DNA of 64,000 nucleotides, taken from Pelomonas sp. BJYL3. GTDB taxonomy: Bacteria > Pseudomonadota > Gammaproteobacteria > Burkholderiales > Burkholderiaceae_C. The stretch lies in assembly GCF_027257975.1 (NCBI RefSeq), contig NZ_JANZKX010000004.1, forward strand, positions 372,001-436,000, read 5' to 3'. The translations under genes and the position numbers were made by a program. Position 1 is the stretch's first letter; every line of letters begins with the position of its first letter. The notes beneath the pieces were generated by a model that saw nothing but the letters and a program-made list of their open reading frames with translations, was not told the DNA's origin and searched no databases. Below, piece by piece: positions 1 through 9,542 of this stretch.

Positions 1-133
1 CCACCTCTACGGCTTCAGTGATGGATGCAGTGTGCGCCGCTGCCTGAGCGAAAGCCATCGCATCTGCGGCGCAGAAGCCCCCTGTTTCAGGGGACCGTCA
101 CCTGTTGAGGTGGCAAGGGGCGAGGGCCCGCGT

Positions 134-1135
134 TCAGGGCCGGGGTTCGACCTGGGTGGCCACGAACTCGCGGATCTGCTCGACCATGGGCTGCACCGCG
201 CGCGGGGCATCGATGTCGCCTGCCAGCACGTGCTGGCCGGGCGATTCGCTGTAGTCGACCTCGATCAGCTGCTTGCGCGGGCTGCCGATGCGCTCGAAGG
301 CCGCGCGGGCTTCGGCGACGTCGATCACGGTATCGCGCGGGGACATCAGCATCAGCGTGGGCGCCTGGATCTTGCCCAGCTCGCTGCTGCGCACGCGCTC
401 GACCAGGGCCATCATGGGGAACAGCGCCTCGGTGGGGTAGCGGTGGGTCCAGAAGCGCGCCTTGCGCTCATTGGCGGGCTGCTCCTCGTACTCGGCGCCC
501 TGCACCAGGCGGGCGATGCTGCGGCCCCAGGGCCAGTTGATGATGCCGGCCTTGGGATCGCGGGGACCGAAGTTGGGCGAGATGAGCACCCAGCCGGCCA
601 CGTCCTTGGCTTCCTCGCGCTGGGCCAGCCAGGCGGCCAGGGTGGCGCCGGTGGAGGCCCCCACCACCAGCACGCGTTCGCCGATGCGCTGGCCCACCTG
701 CAGGGCCTCCAGCGCGTCGGCCTTCCACTGGCCCAGGCTGGCCTGGGCCATGGCATCGCCAGGCAGGCCGTGGCCGGCCAGGCGGGTGTAGAAGGTGTTG
801 CCGCCCAGGGCCTGGGCCAGGCGCTCGGGCACAGGCGCCATCTCCTGGCGGGTGGCGGAGAAGCCGTGCAGGTAGACCACGGCCCAGGGCGCGCGTTTGC
901 GGCCCTGGTCGCCCCAGACGATGTGCTTCTCGGTCTGCGGCGTCAGGCCGGCGACGCGCGCCTCGCCCATGGCCAGCTGGGCCTCCAGCGCGTCCAGCTG
1001 CTCGGGCAGTTGGACGGGCGTCATGGGGGCGGGCTCCCAGGCGATCTCGCCGTTGCGGGGGCCGATGGAAAAGACCAGGCCGCAGGCCAGCAGCGCCAGC
1101 GCGCCGCCCCAGGCGATGCGGCCTGCCCGGCTCAC
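134..1135 (-). CDS. alpha/beta hydrolase, membrane-anchored or exported
   Basis: A 333-residue serine hydrolase of unknown substrate. A hydrophobic N-terminal segment (about residues 5-25) looks like an uncleaved anchor or signal peptide. The fold is recognisable from the oxyanion-hole stretch [11 protein letters not shown], the nucleophile elbow GASTG and a C-terminal GQHVLAG that carries the likely catalytic His; [14 protein letters not shown] holds the likely acidic residue. I chose the GTG at 1133-1135 because its bases overlap the TGA of the aminotransferase upstream (GTGA), the usual sign of translational coupling. A longer reading frame exists upstream but lies inside the aminotransferase. 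The family is clear; the specific reaction is not. Confidence 0.8.
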   Translation of the reverse strand: MSRAGRIAWGGALALLACGLVFSIGPRNGEIAWEPAPMTPVQLPEQLDALEAQLAMGEARVAGLTPQTEKHIVWGDQGRKRAPWAVVYLHGFSATRQEMAPVPERLAQALGGNTFYTRLAGHGLPGDAMAQASLGQWKADALEALQVGQRIGERVLVVGASTGATLAAWLAQREEAKDVAGWVLISPNFGPRDPKAGIINWPWGRSIARLVQGAEYEEQPANERKARFWTHRYPTEALFPMMALVERVRSSELGKIQAPTLMLMSPRDTVIDVAEARAAFERIGSPRKQLIEVDYSESPGQHVLAGDIDAPRAVQPMVEQIREFVATQVEPRP

Positions 1136-2325
1136 GCCAGCACCGCGGCCATGGCGTTGGCCACGGCTTCCACGTTCTTGGTGTTGAGGCCGGCAACGCA
1201 CATGCGGCCCGAGCGGACCAGGTAGACGCCGAACTCGTCCTTCAGGCGGTCCACCTGGGCGGGCGTGAGGCCCGTGTAGCTGAACATGCCGCGCTGGTGC
1301 AGGAAGTAGTCGAAGTTGCGGCCCGGCAGCTTGGCCGACAGCACCTGGTGCAGGGCGTTGCGCATGGCCAGGATGCGCTCGCGCATCTCCTCGACTTCGC
1401 CTTCCCACAGAGCGCGCAGGGCCGGGTCGCCCAGCACCTTGGCGACGAGCTGGCCGCCGTGCATCGGCGGGTTGGAGTAGTTGCGGCGGATGGTGGCCTT
1501 GAGCTGGCCGAGCACGTGCGTGGCCTGCTGGGCGTCTGGGCAGACGACGGAGAGGCCGCCACAGCGCTCGCCGTAGAGGCTCATGTTCTTGGAGAAGCTG
1601 TTGGCCACGAAGAAGCACAGGCCGGCATCGGCCATGGCGCGGATGGCGAAGGCGTCCTGCTCCAGGCCTTCACCATAGCCCTGGTAGGCGATGTCCAGGA
1701 AGGGCAGCAGCTCGCGCTGCTTCAGCAGGGGGATCAGGGTGTCCCACTGGGTGGGGGTCAGGTCCACGCCGGTGGGGTTGTGGCAGCAGGCGTGCAGCAG
1801 CACCACGCTCTTGGCGGGCATGGCCTGCACGGCCTCCAGCAGCTCCTTGAAGCGCACGCCGCCGGTGACCGGGTCGTAGTAGGGATAGGTCTTGACCGCG
1901 ATGCCCGAGCCTTCGAAGACGGCGCGGTGGTTGTCCCAGGTGGGGTCGGAGACGTAGATCGCGCTCTCGGGGAAGTAGCGCTTGATGAAGTCGGCGCCGA
2001 CCTTCAGGCCGCCGCTGGAACCCACGCTCTGGACGGTGGCCACGCGGCCCGCCTTCAGCACCTCGGCGTCGCGGCCAAACAGCAGCGCCTGCACCTCGGT
2101 GCGGAAGGCGGCCAGGCCTTCCATGGGCAGGTAGGGTCGCGCGCCGGCGGACTCGACGACGGCCAGCTCGGCCTTGCGGACCGAATCCATCATGGGAATG
2201 CGGCCGTCGTTGTCGAAGTAGATGCCAATGGACAGGTTGATCTTGCCGGCCCGCGGATCCTTCTGGAAGGCTTCGTTCAGGCTGAGGATGGGGTCGCCAG
2301 CGTAGGCGTCAACGTGTTGGAACAT
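1132..2325 (-). CDS. tyrB: aromatic amino acid aminotransferase (class I, PLP-dependent)
   Basis: A 397-residue fold-type I aminotransferase of the AspC/TyrB subgroup, a normal full length. It transfers amino groups between aromatic or dicarboxylic amino acids and 2-oxoglutarate in the cytoplasm. The PLP-binding lysine sits in [16 protein letters not shown], and the [11 protein letters not shown] motif and the C-terminal [11 protein letters not shown] (substrate-carboxylate arginine) are present. Burkholderiales usually label this protein TyrB, but AspC activity cannot be excluded from sequence. It is followed with a 4-base overlap by the alpha/beta hydrolase, so the two are probably cotranscribed. 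The upstream 213 bases separate it from a gene on the same strand and could hold its promoter. Confidence 0.88.
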   Translation of the reverse strand: MFQHVDAYAGDPILSLNEAFQKDPRAGKINLSIGIYFDNDGRIPMMDSVRKAELAVVESAGARPYLPMEGLAAFRTEVQALLFGRDAEVLKAGRVATVQSVGSSGGLKVGADFIKRYFPESAIYVSDPTWDNHRAVFEGSGIAVKTYPYYDPVTGGVRFKELLEAVQAMPAKSVVLLHACCHNPTGVDLTPTQWDTLIPLLKQRELLPFLDIAYQGYGEGLEQDAFAIRAMADAGLCFFVANSFSKNMSLYGERCGGLSVVCPDAQQATHVLGQLKATIRRNYSNPPMHGGQLVAKVLGDPALRALWEGEVEEMRERILAMRNALHQVLSAKLPGRNFDYFLHQRGMFSYTGLTPAQVDRLKDEFGVYLVRSGRMCVAGLNTKNVEAVANAMAAVLA

Positions 2326-2538
2326 GGCAGGTCACTCCGGGGTCTGAGACAGCCTGCCATTATGCGGCCGGGGGCCTGGCGCCTGGCCTCGCAGCCGGCA
2401 GCCCAGGCCCGCCAGGCCCTGGCGGGCGCCTTCGTCCCTGATGAGGGGAGGCTTGCCCCGCGCCGGCTGTGCCGCAGGGCCACTGCGCGGGAGTCTATGC
2501 CAGGGAGCCGGCCCTGTTCGCGTGCCGAAGGGCACCCG

Positions 2539-3717
2539 TCAGCGCGCGCCCGGAGCGCCCACCGCGGGCGCCAGCCAGTGCGCGAAGCGCCCATGCGGAT
2601 GCGACCAGGCCAGGGCCTGGGGCGCCTGCCCGGCCCGGCGCCATTGCCACAGCGTGGCGCTGCCCGCGGACACGCCGTCGGGCCGGGGAGCCAGCGCGGC
2701 GTCGGCGGGCCAGTCGCTGTCAGCCAGGGACTCGGCCGAGAGCCACCACAGGCCCCGCTGCGCCATCAGCCGCTCGACGCGCTGCCCATGGCGCCGGCGG
2801 TCCGCCGCCTGGAAGTAGTAGAGCACCCAGCTGTGGAAGAGCACCGGCTGCACCTCTGGGGGCAGGCCGTCCAGCCAGGCCTCGAGCCGCGCCAGGCCGT
2901 CGTCCGCCGCCTGCACCGGCCAGGCGCGCTGCCGCGCCAGGGCCAGGGCGGACTGCAGGCGCTCGCGGCGCTCCTGGTCATGCGGCCACAGGCAGGCCAG
3001 CAGCCAGCGGGCGTCCTCCGGCTCGGCGGCATGCAGCGGGCTGAGGTCCACGCCCTGCCGAAAGGCCAGCTCGAAGCCCGCCTCCGACCGGGGCAGCGCG
3101 CCCTGCCAGCGGCAGCTGATCTGCGGAGCGTCCCGGTCCGCGAGCGCGCCGGCCTCGACCGCCTGCCCATCCTCCCCGAGGTAGCGGTAGCGGTAGGCAT
3201 CCACCCCCAGGTTGAGCCCGGCGCTGCAGCCAAAGTCGAACAGGGCCAGCCGCCGCCGGCCGCCGGCCCCTGCCAGATGCTGCAGGGCGGGCCACAGCAG
3301 GGCGCAGCGGCCGATCTCGTTGGTCTGCGTGGCACGGTGGCGCAGCAGGCTGCGCAGCGCGGCTTCATGGTCGGCGACAAAGCCGGCGAGGACGGCGGCC
3401 AGGGCCTCGTCAGGCAGGCGCCGGCCGCCCACGGAGGGGAAGTAGGCGGCCAGGGCCGACTGCGGCGCCGCCATCACCCGTGCATGCAGCGCCGCCAGAT
3501 AGAGGTTGGGCTGGGCCTGCTCGGGCGGCGCCTCGTCCATCAGGGCCAGCAGGGCCGGCCGCGCCGCCAGCAGCCGGCACAGCGCCTGGTAGAGCGGATC
3601 TTCGGGGCAGTCCTCATCGGCAAAGCGCCGGAACCGGGCGGACAAGTCCGGCCGGGGCGGCCGGGGCGGCCGGGGCGGCTCGGTGGCGAAGGACGATGAA
3701 GCAGGCAGAGCGGTCAT
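2539..3717 (-). CDS. DUF2332-like protein, possible methyltransferase fold
   Basis: A 392-residue protein resembling the DUF2332 family, whose function is unknown. The segment LALFDFGCSAGLNLGVDAY resembles the glycine-rich motif of SAM-dependent methyltransferases, so a nucleotide-cofactor-binding Rossmann fold is a reasonable inference but not a demonstrated activity. The N-terminus carries the low-complexity run PPRPPRPPRP, coded by a 9-base tandem repeat, before the conserved part begins near residue 25. It is transcribed away from the Crp/Fnr gene, with 57 bases between the two starts. Confidence 0.7.
   Translation of the reverse strand: MTALPASSSFATEPPRPPRPPRPDLSARFRRFADEDCPEDPLYQALCRLLAARPALLALMDEAPPEQAQPNLYLAALHARVMAAPQSALAAYFPSVGGRRLPDEALAAVLAGFVADHEAALRSLLRHRATQTNEIGRCALLWPALQHLAGAGGRRRLALFDFGCSAGLNLGVDAYRYRYLGEDGQAVEAGALADRDAPQISCRWQGALPRSEAGFELAFRQGVDLSPLHAAEPEDARWLLACLWPHDQERRERLQSALALARQRAWPVQAADDGLARLEAWLDGLPPEVQPVLFHSWVLYYFQAADRRRHGQRVERLMAQRGLWWLSAESLADSDWPADAALAPRPDGVSAGSATLWQWRRAGQAPQALAWSHPHGRFAHWLAPAVGAPGAR
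3652..3678. repeat. 9-base GC-rich tandem repeat, three copies
   Basis: Three head-to-tail copies of a CCGGGGCGG unit lie inside the 5' end of the DUF2332-like gene and encode the Pro-Pro-Arg run. The unit length is a multiple of three, so copy-number slippage would keep the frame. Confidence 0.7.
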
Positions 3718-3774
3718 GGGAGAAGCTTAGGCGCAGGGCCGGCAGGCAATGGTCGGATACCCGACAATTTCCAC

Positions 3775-4596
3775 ATGTCCGCCCCTCGCGCCCCTCGCGC
3801 CCCTGCCCCCCGCACCTCCGCCAGGGCCCCATCCGGCCCATCCCGGGCGCGAGCTCCCCGCGTCGGCGCGGCCGCCCCCGGCCGTGTGGACCTGCGGACC
3901 GGCTTCGCCACCGTCCTCGAGAGCCTGGCGCCGGGCCTGCCCCTGGACGACACCCGCTGGCAAGCCCTGGCACCGCTGCTGCGCCTGCAGCACCTGGCGA
4001 CGGGCGAGGCGGTGCTGCTGCAGGGCCAGCAGCCCCAGGCCTTCTACGCGGTGGTGCAGGGGGAGATCGAGGCCCGATTCAGCGGCCTGGACGGCCAGGT
4101 CTCGGTGCTGGAGACCATGCGGCCGCCGCGGCTCTTCGGCCTGGCCGGCTTCGTGTGCCGTCAGCCCTCACGCTACGAGGCCGTGGCGCTGCGCCCCAGC
4201 GTGCTGATCGCCATCGGCCCGGCGGCCTATGCCCGGCTGATGGACGAGCTGCCCGGCTTTGCGCGCGCCCTGATGCAGGAATTCGCCGGCCGCTTCGCTG
4301 GCACCCTGGGGCTGCTGGCGGCCTCGCGCCATGCCACGGCGGCGGAGCGCCTGCTGCTGGGTCTGCAGCAGCTGGACCAGGAACGCGGCGAGCCGCTGCC
4401 GGGCGAGCCCGGCTGGCGGCGCCTGCGGGTCAGCCAGGCGGAGCTGGCAGCGCTGGCCAACGTCTCCCGGCAAACGGTCAATGAATGGCTGGGCCAGCAG
4501 GCCCGCGAAGGCCGGCTGCGCCAGGCCTACCGCTGCATCCTGTGGCGGCCGCCCGCCCCCGGCGCCGGGGCGGCGGCACCGTTCACAGGGTCTTGA
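3775..4596 (+). CDS. Crp/Fnr family transcriptional regulator
   Basis: A 273-residue regulator. After a Pro/Ala/Arg-rich leader of about 45 residues comes a cyclic-nucleotide-binding-like domain (about 50-165; motifs LLLQGQQPQAFYAVVQGEIEA) and a C-terminal winged helix whose recognition helix is in QAELAALANVSRQTVNEWL. No N-terminal cysteine cluster is seen, so it is not a canonical oxygen-sensing Fnr. The actual start may lie further in, past the low-complexity leader. Its 3' end overlaps that of the convergent di-heme cytochrome gene by 14 bases, which could make the two transcripts interfere. The target genes are unknown. Confidence 0.82.
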   Translation: MSAPRAPRAPAPRTSARAPSGPSRARAPRVGAAAPGRVDLRTGFATVLESLAPGLPLDDTRWQALAPLLRLQHLATGEAVLLQGQQPQAFYAVVQGEIEARFSGLDGQVSVLETMRPPRLFGLAGFVCRQPSRYEAVALRPSVLIAIGPAAYARLMDELPGFARALMQEFAGRFAGTLGLLAASRHATAAERLLLGLQQLDQERGEPLPGEPGWRRLRVSQAELAALANVSRQTVNEWLGQQAREGRLRQAYRCILWRPPAPGAGAAAPFTGS

Positions 4597-6367
4597 GGTA
4601 CTCGAGCAGGGCGCGCTTGTCCGCCTCGGGCAGGGTCGTGCCGGCCAGGTGGCCGCGATTGCTGTTGCCGGGCAGGCTGGTGTCCAGGAGCGAGGGGCCC
4701 TGCTCACTGACCTGGCCAACGCGCACCGGATCGAACTCGCGGCTGCCGACAAAGAAGCGCGCCGGCCGCTGCGCCACCGGCTGCAGCAGGGCCCAGAGAT
4801 TGGGCACCGAGCCGTTGTGCAGATAGGGCGCCGTGGCCCAGATGCCGTTGAGCGGCCGCGCCTTGTAGGTCGCCAGGCTGGGCGGCGGATCTTCGTGAGG
4901 TGCGGGTGTGGCCAGCACCTTGTTGAGCAGCTCCTCGGAGGGCTTCTCGTGCGTCCAGCCGGCCGGTGCCTTGAACTGGCCGGCGCCGCGCAGCTCGTCG
5001 GCCAGCTGGGCCTCGTACTGGATGATCAGCGCCCGCAGCGTCGCCATCCGGGCCTCCTTGGTGCTCAACATCACACCCAGCGCGCCCTGGACCACGATGG
5101 TGGCCCCGCCGTCCTTGTCACCGAAGCGCTTCGGGAGGCTGGTGATGATGGGCGTGCCCTGCAGCCGCCCGGTCAGGGCCTGGCGCATGGCGACTGCGGT
5201 GGCCATGGCCGGGTCGGTGCCGACGTCATGCATCTGCGCGGTGATCCGGCGGTAGGGATTGGTGCGCTCGATGGGCAGGTGGCACTGCGCGCACTGCTGG
5301 CCATATATCGCCTCGCCCTTGCGGGCGAGCTCGCGATCCAGCGGGCCCAGCACCTTCTCGTCCCATTGCGGCGACCACAGGCTGCGCAGCCAGCCCTCCA
5401 GGTGACCCAGCGCCACGATGTCCACAGTGCTGGGGTAGCTGCAGCCCTGGGGCTTGCAGTCCTCGATGTGCAGGCCGCCGAAGACGCCCAGCACCTCGCC
5501 CACATTGCGGGTCACCTCGCCCAGGCCCAGCGGACCGTTGGGCGCGGAGCCGTTCCATTGCACCTTGTCGTGCTGGGGGGTGTCCCACAGGAAGGGGTAG
5601 GACACCGGGGCGTTGGGCGGCCGGGCGTTGCTCGGCTGATCCAGGGCCGTCACCAGCACCTCGTTGAAGATGTTGCCGAAGGCGTCCAGGCGGGCGTGGC
5701 CGGGGTCGTAGGTCGGCCTGTTCAGGGCCAGGCGGGCGGCGGAGTCACGCGTCTGGCGGGCGAGATCATCGCGCAGGGCCTGCTGCTGGGCGGGGCTGGT
5801 CTGGCCCAGGGCGGTGGCAAAGCGCTGGAACTTGGCCTCGTCCGCCTGCGTGGCCTGCAGGGCCGCCACCAGCTCGGCGTAGAAGCGGTCGAAGCTCGAC
5901 AGGGCCGGTGCGCCGTCGATGCGCAGGCCGCGGCCCTTGTAGTTGATCTGGCCGGTGTGGCAGGCGGCGCAGCTCATGCCCATCCAGTCCTGGCCCTTGC
6001 TGCTGGCCTTGGTGAAGCCCACGGGCAGGCCGTCCGGGTTCCAGGCGCCCGGGCCCGGCGCGGCGGGCAGGTAGCCCAGCTGCTCGATGTGGGCGTCGCT
6101 GCGGAACCGCTCGGTGCTGTGGGCCTGCTCCAGCACCAGGAACCAGCGGTAGGGCACGATCTGGGAGCCCTGGGAGGTGAACCAGTAGGACATGCGCGTG
6201 AACTGGTCCCAGCCCTGGTCGAGGGTGACCACGGACATCGGGCCGACGGGGTCCGGCAGCGGCGTGTTGTCGGGCGTGGGCTTGATGGGCTGCCACAGCG
6301 CGCAGGCGGCCAGGGTCAGCGCCGCGACGGCCGCGGCCACGGGGGTTCTTGCTCTCGTCCTCGTCAT
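4583..6367 (-). CDS. RoxA-like di-heme cytochrome c lipoprotein
   Basis: A 594-residue exported cytochrome with a lipobox LAAC (Cys22), so it is probably lipid-anchored in the envelope. Two c-type haem sites are present: CAACH at residues 133-137 and CAQCH in the second half. The first is followed by TGQINYKG and RIDGAP, a pattern I associate with the RoxA/RoxB and di-heme peroxidase-like group. Members of that group include oxygenases that cleave polyisoprene, but many relatives have no known substrate, so rubber cleavage is only a possibility. Length is close to RoxA (about 650-700 with signal). A divergent small gene lies about 100 bases upstream. The symbol roxA is not assigned. Confidence 0.68.
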   Translation of the reverse strand: MTRTRARTPVAAAVAALTLAACALWQPIKPTPDNTPLPDPVGPMSVVTLDQGWDQFTRMSYWFTSQGSQIVPYRWFLVLEQAHSTERFRSDAHIEQLGYLPAAPGPGAWNPDGLPVGFTKASSKGQDWMGMSCAACHTGQINYKGRGLRIDGAPALSSFDRFYAELVAALQATQADEAKFQRFATALGQTSPAQQQALRDDLARQTRDSAARLALNRPTYDPGHARLDAFGNIFNEVLVTALDQPSNARPPNAPVSYPFLWDTPQHDKVQWNGSAPNGPLGLGEVTRNVGEVLGVFGGLHIEDCKPQGCSYPSTVDIVALGHLEGWLRSLWSPQWDEKVLGPLDRELARKGEAIYGQQCAQCHLPIERTNPYRRITAQMHDVGTDPAMATAVAMRQALTGRLQGTPIITSLPKRFGDKDGGATIVVQGALGVMLSTKEARMATLRALIIQYEAQLADELRGAGQFKAPAGWTHEKPSEELLNKVLATPAPHEDPPPSLATYKARPLNGIWATAPYLHNGSVPNLWALLQPVAQRPARFFVGSREFDPVRVGQVSEQGPSLLDTSLPGNSNRGHLAGTTLPEADKRALLEYLKTL

Positions 6368-6470
6368 GACTTGCTCCCATTTACAAAGTCATAACAACTG
6401 TAGGAGAGGGAGACAGGGGCAACGGGATCACTTCGGTTGATGTGCTAGGGATGGCGTCGACAATGAAGCC

Positions 6471-6917
6471 ATGCATTCCCCGCCTGACTCCGTGCCCCCC
6501 CAGGTGCCCGTCCAGGCCCTCGCCGACTGGCCCTCGCCCCTGACCCTGGTCCTGCAGGACTCGGAGCTGCTGCGGCTGGGGCGGGAGGGCGACGACGGCC
6601 TCATCGAGCTCTCCAGCGCCCTCGTGCACTGGCACAGCCCCAGCCAGCGCGAGCCGGTGCAGGGCTGGGTCTGGCCCCTGCGGCTGCAGTGGTCCGGCCT
6701 GGAGGTCTGGACGCTGCGGGACTTCACGCCGGGGCGCATCGCCCAGGCCCGGCTGAGCCGGGACGGGCAAGACCTGACCCCGCAGCTGCCAGCGCTCTAC
6801 GCAGGCCGGCTGGCGCTGCAGCTGGAGTTCGCGCGCGGCGGCAGCCTGCGCCTGCAGGCGCGCACCCTGCGCGTCGGCCTGGAGGGCGCGCAGCTGCGCG
6901 AATCACTGGCGTGCTGA
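6471..6917 (+). CDS. hypothetical protein
   Basis: A 148-residue soluble protein with no signal peptide, membrane helix or motif I recognise. Coding composition is typical of the host (G/C at third positions) and it fills the gap between a divergent and a convergent gene, which supports it being real. It is rich in Leu, Arg and Gln in the C-terminal half and ends 12 bases before the stop of the convergent glutathione peroxidase gene. Confidence 0.55.
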   Translation: MHSPPDSVPPQVPVQALADWPSPLTLVLQDSELLRLGREGDDGLIELSSALVHWHSPSQREPVQGWVWPLRLQWSGLEVWTLRDFTPGRIAQARLSRDGQDLTPQLPALYAGRLALQLEFARGGSLRLQARTLRVGLEGAQLRESLAC

Positions 6918-6928
6918 GGATGGCGGGG

Positions 6929-7420
6929 TCAGCCGCCGAGTGCGGCCTCGATGTCGGCGCGCAGTGATTCCGGTGTGTCGTTGGGGGCGTAGCGGCGCAG
7001 CACGCGCCCGTCACGGCCGATCAGGAACTTGGTGAAGTTCCACTTGATCGCCTGCGTGCCCAGCAGGCCCGGCTTTTCCTTCTTGAGCCACTGCCAGAGC
7101 GGATCGGCCTTCTCGCCGTTGACTTCCACCTTGGCCATCATGGGGAAGGTGACGCCGTAGTTGATTTCGCAGAAGGACGAGATTTCGTCGTTCGTGCCGG
7201 GGTCCTGCCCGCCGAACTCGTTGCTGGGGAAGCCGATGACGACCAGGCCACGGGTGCGGTAGTCGTGCCAGAGCTGCTCCAGCCCCTTGAACTGCGGCGT
7301 GAAGCCGCATTCGCTGGCCGTGTTGACGACAAGCAGCACCTTGCCGTGCTCGGCGGCCAGCGAGAAGGGCTGGCCGTCGATGGAGGTGGCGTTGAAGTCG
7401 TAGATCGTCTGTTGTGCCAT
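6929..7420 (-). CDS. glutathione peroxidase (Cys type)
   Basis: A 163-residue thioredoxin-fold peroxidase that reduces hydroperoxides with glutathione or thioredoxin. The peroxidatic cysteine is Cys38 in NTASECGFTPQF, coded TGC, so this is a cysteine and not a selenocysteine enzyme. The rest of the tetrad is visible as Gln in FPSNEFGGQDPG and Trp-Asn in KWNFTKF. There is no signal peptide, so it is cytoplasmic. It corresponds to the BtuE/Gpx family and is full length. An EamA exporter gene lies immediately upstream on the same strand, 25 bases away, suggesting a shared transcript. Confidence 0.9.
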   Translation of the reverse strand: MAQQTIYDFNATSIDGQPFSLAAEHGKVLLVVNTASECGFTPQFKGLEQLWHDYRTRGLVVIGFPSNEFGGQDPGTNDEISSFCEINYGVTFPMMAKVEVNGEKADPLWQWLKKEKPGLLGTQAIKWNFTKFLIGRDGRVLRRYAPNDTPESLRADIEAALGG

Positions 7421-7445
7421 GGCGCGCTCCTTGGGAAGCCGGATA

Positions 7446-8306
7446 TTAGCCCTGCCGCTTCTCCAGCGCAGCCAGCAGGGCCGCTCCGACGATGCACAGG
7501 CCGCCGACGGCCGTGCGCAGGCCCAGGGTCCCGCCGCCCCAGGCCAGGGACGAGAGGGCCGCGAAGGGCACCTCGCAAAGCATCACGATGGCCGTCACGT
7601 TGGCCGGCAGCCGCGCTGCCCCATATTGCAGCGACAGATTGGAGAGGAAGAACAGCACGGCCATGCCCGCCAGCGGCAGCACCCACCACGGCGAGGCCAG
7701 GGCCGGCCAGGGCGCCAGGCCCTGCGACGCCATCAGCGTGGCCGCCAGGGCCGAGACGCCCACGCCGCCGCTGAACATGGCCAGGGCGCGGGCCTCGGGG
7801 CTGCGGCCGGCCTCGCGGCGCAGCATGACGTTGTTCAGCGCAAAGGACATGCCGCCCAGCACGCCGAGCCAGTCCGAGAGGCTGGCCGGCAGGGGCAGCC
7901 CGCCGCCGGCCGGCGCCAGCACCGCCGCCGCGCCCCCCAGGGCCAGGGCCATGCGCAGCAGGGCCAGCCGGGTCAGGTGCTCGCCCAGGATCAGCCGCGC
8001 CAGCAGCACCGCCCACAGCGGCATCAGGTAGAACAGCAGCACCACCCGCACCACGTCGCCGGTGGCCACGCCCCAGTTGAAGAAGGTGTTGGTGACGCCG
8101 GCGGCCAGCATGATGGGCCACAGCGAGGGCGTGGCCAGCAACTCCCGCCAGGCCTCGCGGCGCAGCAGCAGGATCACCAGCCAGGACAGAAAGAAGAAGG
8201 AGACCGTGGCCCACAGCGGGTGGAGCCCGGCGGACTGGAACTGGCGAAAGGGCCACCAGGACAGGCCCCAGACCAGGGCGTTGAAGATCAGACCGAGGAA
8301 TGCCAT
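7446..8306 (-). CDS. EamA/DMT family transporter
   Basis: A 286-residue inner-membrane protein with about ten hydrophobic helices in two repeated halves, the layout of drug/metabolite exporters of the EamA family. No residue in the sequence tells the substrate. It begins with a clear hydrophobic helix (MAFLGLIFNALVWGLSW) and ends with the short basic tail typical of the family. It sits upstream of the glutathione peroxidase gene on the same strand. Confidence 0.82.
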   Translation of the reverse strand: MAFLGLIFNALVWGLSWWPFRQFQSAGLHPLWATVSFFFLSWLVILLLRREAWRELLATPSLWPIMLAAGVTNTFFNWGVATGDVVRVVLLFYLMPLWAVLLARLILGEHLTRLALLRMALALGGAAAVLAPAGGGLPLPASLSDWLGVLGGMSFALNNVMLRREAGRSPEARALAMFSGGVGVSALAATLMASQGLAPWPALASPWWVLPLAGMAVLFFLSNLSLQYGAARLPANVTAIVMLCEVPFAALSSLAWGGGTLGLRTAVGGLCIVGAALLAALEKRQG

Positions 8307-8605
8307 GCAGCGAGGCGTGCAAGAGCCCGGCGAATGCGAGGGCCGGGTGAAACGATGGGGTCAGGTCATGCCTCGGGGGCAGCAGGGCCGTGCGGACCAT
8401 GTCACTGCTTACAGGGCATGGGTTGGCTCGCTGCAACAACCCCTTGAAATCCATTGGGAAGCCGACACACTGCCGACCCACAATGCCCAGGGTTTATAGC
8501 ATGGTGTCCGGAAGGAGAACCGTACTCCAATCGGGACGCCGTGCGGCCAGCCTCCGGGAGGCCGGCCCCCCTCCGATGAGCCTCATGAACTAGGGAGAGC
8601 CCGAC
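8307..8605. other. divergent intergenic region
   Basis: About 300 bases between two divergently transcribed genes (EamA exporter and SGNH hydrolase). I see no further coding region with convincing composition. A ribosome-binding site AGGGAGA lies at its right edge (see next gene). It presumably holds promoters for both directions, but I cannot assign -35/-10 boxes. Confidence 0.5.
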
Positions 8606-9520
8606 TTGGACCACTTGGCCTGCTTGACCCCGGCTGATCTGCAAGCGAAACCGGCACCCGACCTCAGCGCCTTCCGCTGGCGCCTGCTGGCCCAGGGCGA
8701 TTCCTGGTTCAGCTTCACCGCCGCGCAGATGAATGCGCACGCCAATCTGCTGGAGGAGCTGGTCTTCCGGGACAAGGCCCTCGCCGTCAACTGCGCCGGC
8801 CAGAGCAATGCCCTGAGCCACATGGTGGACCTGGAATCCGCGCCCGAGTTCGTGCGCCTGCTAAGTGCCGACGACGCCCCGGTCTGGGACGGCATCCTGC
8901 TGTCGGTCGGTGGCAATGACCTGGTGAAGGCCGCCCAGACCCCGGCCCACCTGCCCGGCGGCGAGCCCGTGGCCCTGCATCTGCGCCTGCTGCGCCGCCA
9001 GACCGAATGGGGCCCGCCCTCGGCCGGCGTCGCCCGCTATTTCTCCGAACCCGGCTGGGCCACCTATGCCGACTACCTCAGCGCCAACCTGCGCCATCTG
9101 CTGAGCCTGCGCGACCAGGGCCGCTCGGCGGGCAAGCCGGTCTTCATGCACAGCTATGCCGTGCCCATGCCCCGCCCTGCCGGCGCCGAGGACGCCTCGG
9201 GCCCCTGGCTCTACCCCGCACTGAAGGCCTATGCCATCCCGGCGGCTGACTGGGCCGCGGTGAGCCGGCTGATGGTCTACCACCTCGCCCAGCTGCTCAA
9301 GCGCCTGGCCGCCGACCAGCAGCTCTACCCCGGCCTGCATGTCTTCGACTCCACCGCCGTGCCCCTGGCCCTGGCCGCGCCCGGCTCCAGCGGCAACAGC
9401 GGGGACTGGTTCAACGAGATCCACCTGAACCACAGTGGCTGCTTCAAGATCGCCCGCGCCTGGAGCGAGCACATCGAAGGCGTGCTCAACGGCAACACGG
9501 GCGGAAAGAAGAAGGCCTGA
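8606..9520 (+). CDS. SGNH-like hydrolase
   Basis: A 304-residue putative esterase/lipase of the SGNH superfamily. Block I is GDSWFSF (nucleophile Ser), block III is SVGGNDLV (oxyanion Asn), and the C-terminal catalytic His is in NEIHLNHSG. No signal peptide is visible, so it appears cytoplasmic, unlike many GDSL lipases. The start is a TTG supported by AGGGAGA 7 bases upstream; no ATG gives block I at the usual distance with a comparable site. A strong hairpin terminator follows the stop. Substrate unknown. Confidence 0.75.
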   Translation: MDHLACLTPADLQAKPAPDLSAFRWRLLAQGDSWFSFTAAQMNAHANLLEELVFRDKALAVNCAGQSNALSHMVDLESAPEFVRLLSADDAPVWDGILLSVGGNDLVKAAQTPAHLPGGEPVALHLRLLRRQTEWGPPSAGVARYFSEPGWATYADYLSANLRHLLSLRDQGRSAGKPVFMHSYAVPMPRPAGAEDASGPWLYPALKAYAIPAADWAAVSRLMVYHLAQLLKRLAADQQLYPGLHVFDSTAVPLALAAPGSSGNSGDWFNEIHLNHSGCFKIARAWSEHIEGVLNGNTGGKKKA

Positions 9521-9542
9521 GCGCTTCGGACCGACCATGAAG

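Noticed and set aside
1297-3699. Long + strand open frames (about 800 and 690 residues) antisense to the aminotransferase and di-heme cytochrome regions
   Set aside because: Same GC artefact: Ala/Gly/Gln/His-rich with no motif, while the minus strand holds recognisable genes.
6929-7420. Selenocysteine-type glutathione peroxidase
   Set aside because: The peroxidatic residue is coded TGC; there is no in-frame TGA and no selenocysteine insertion element.
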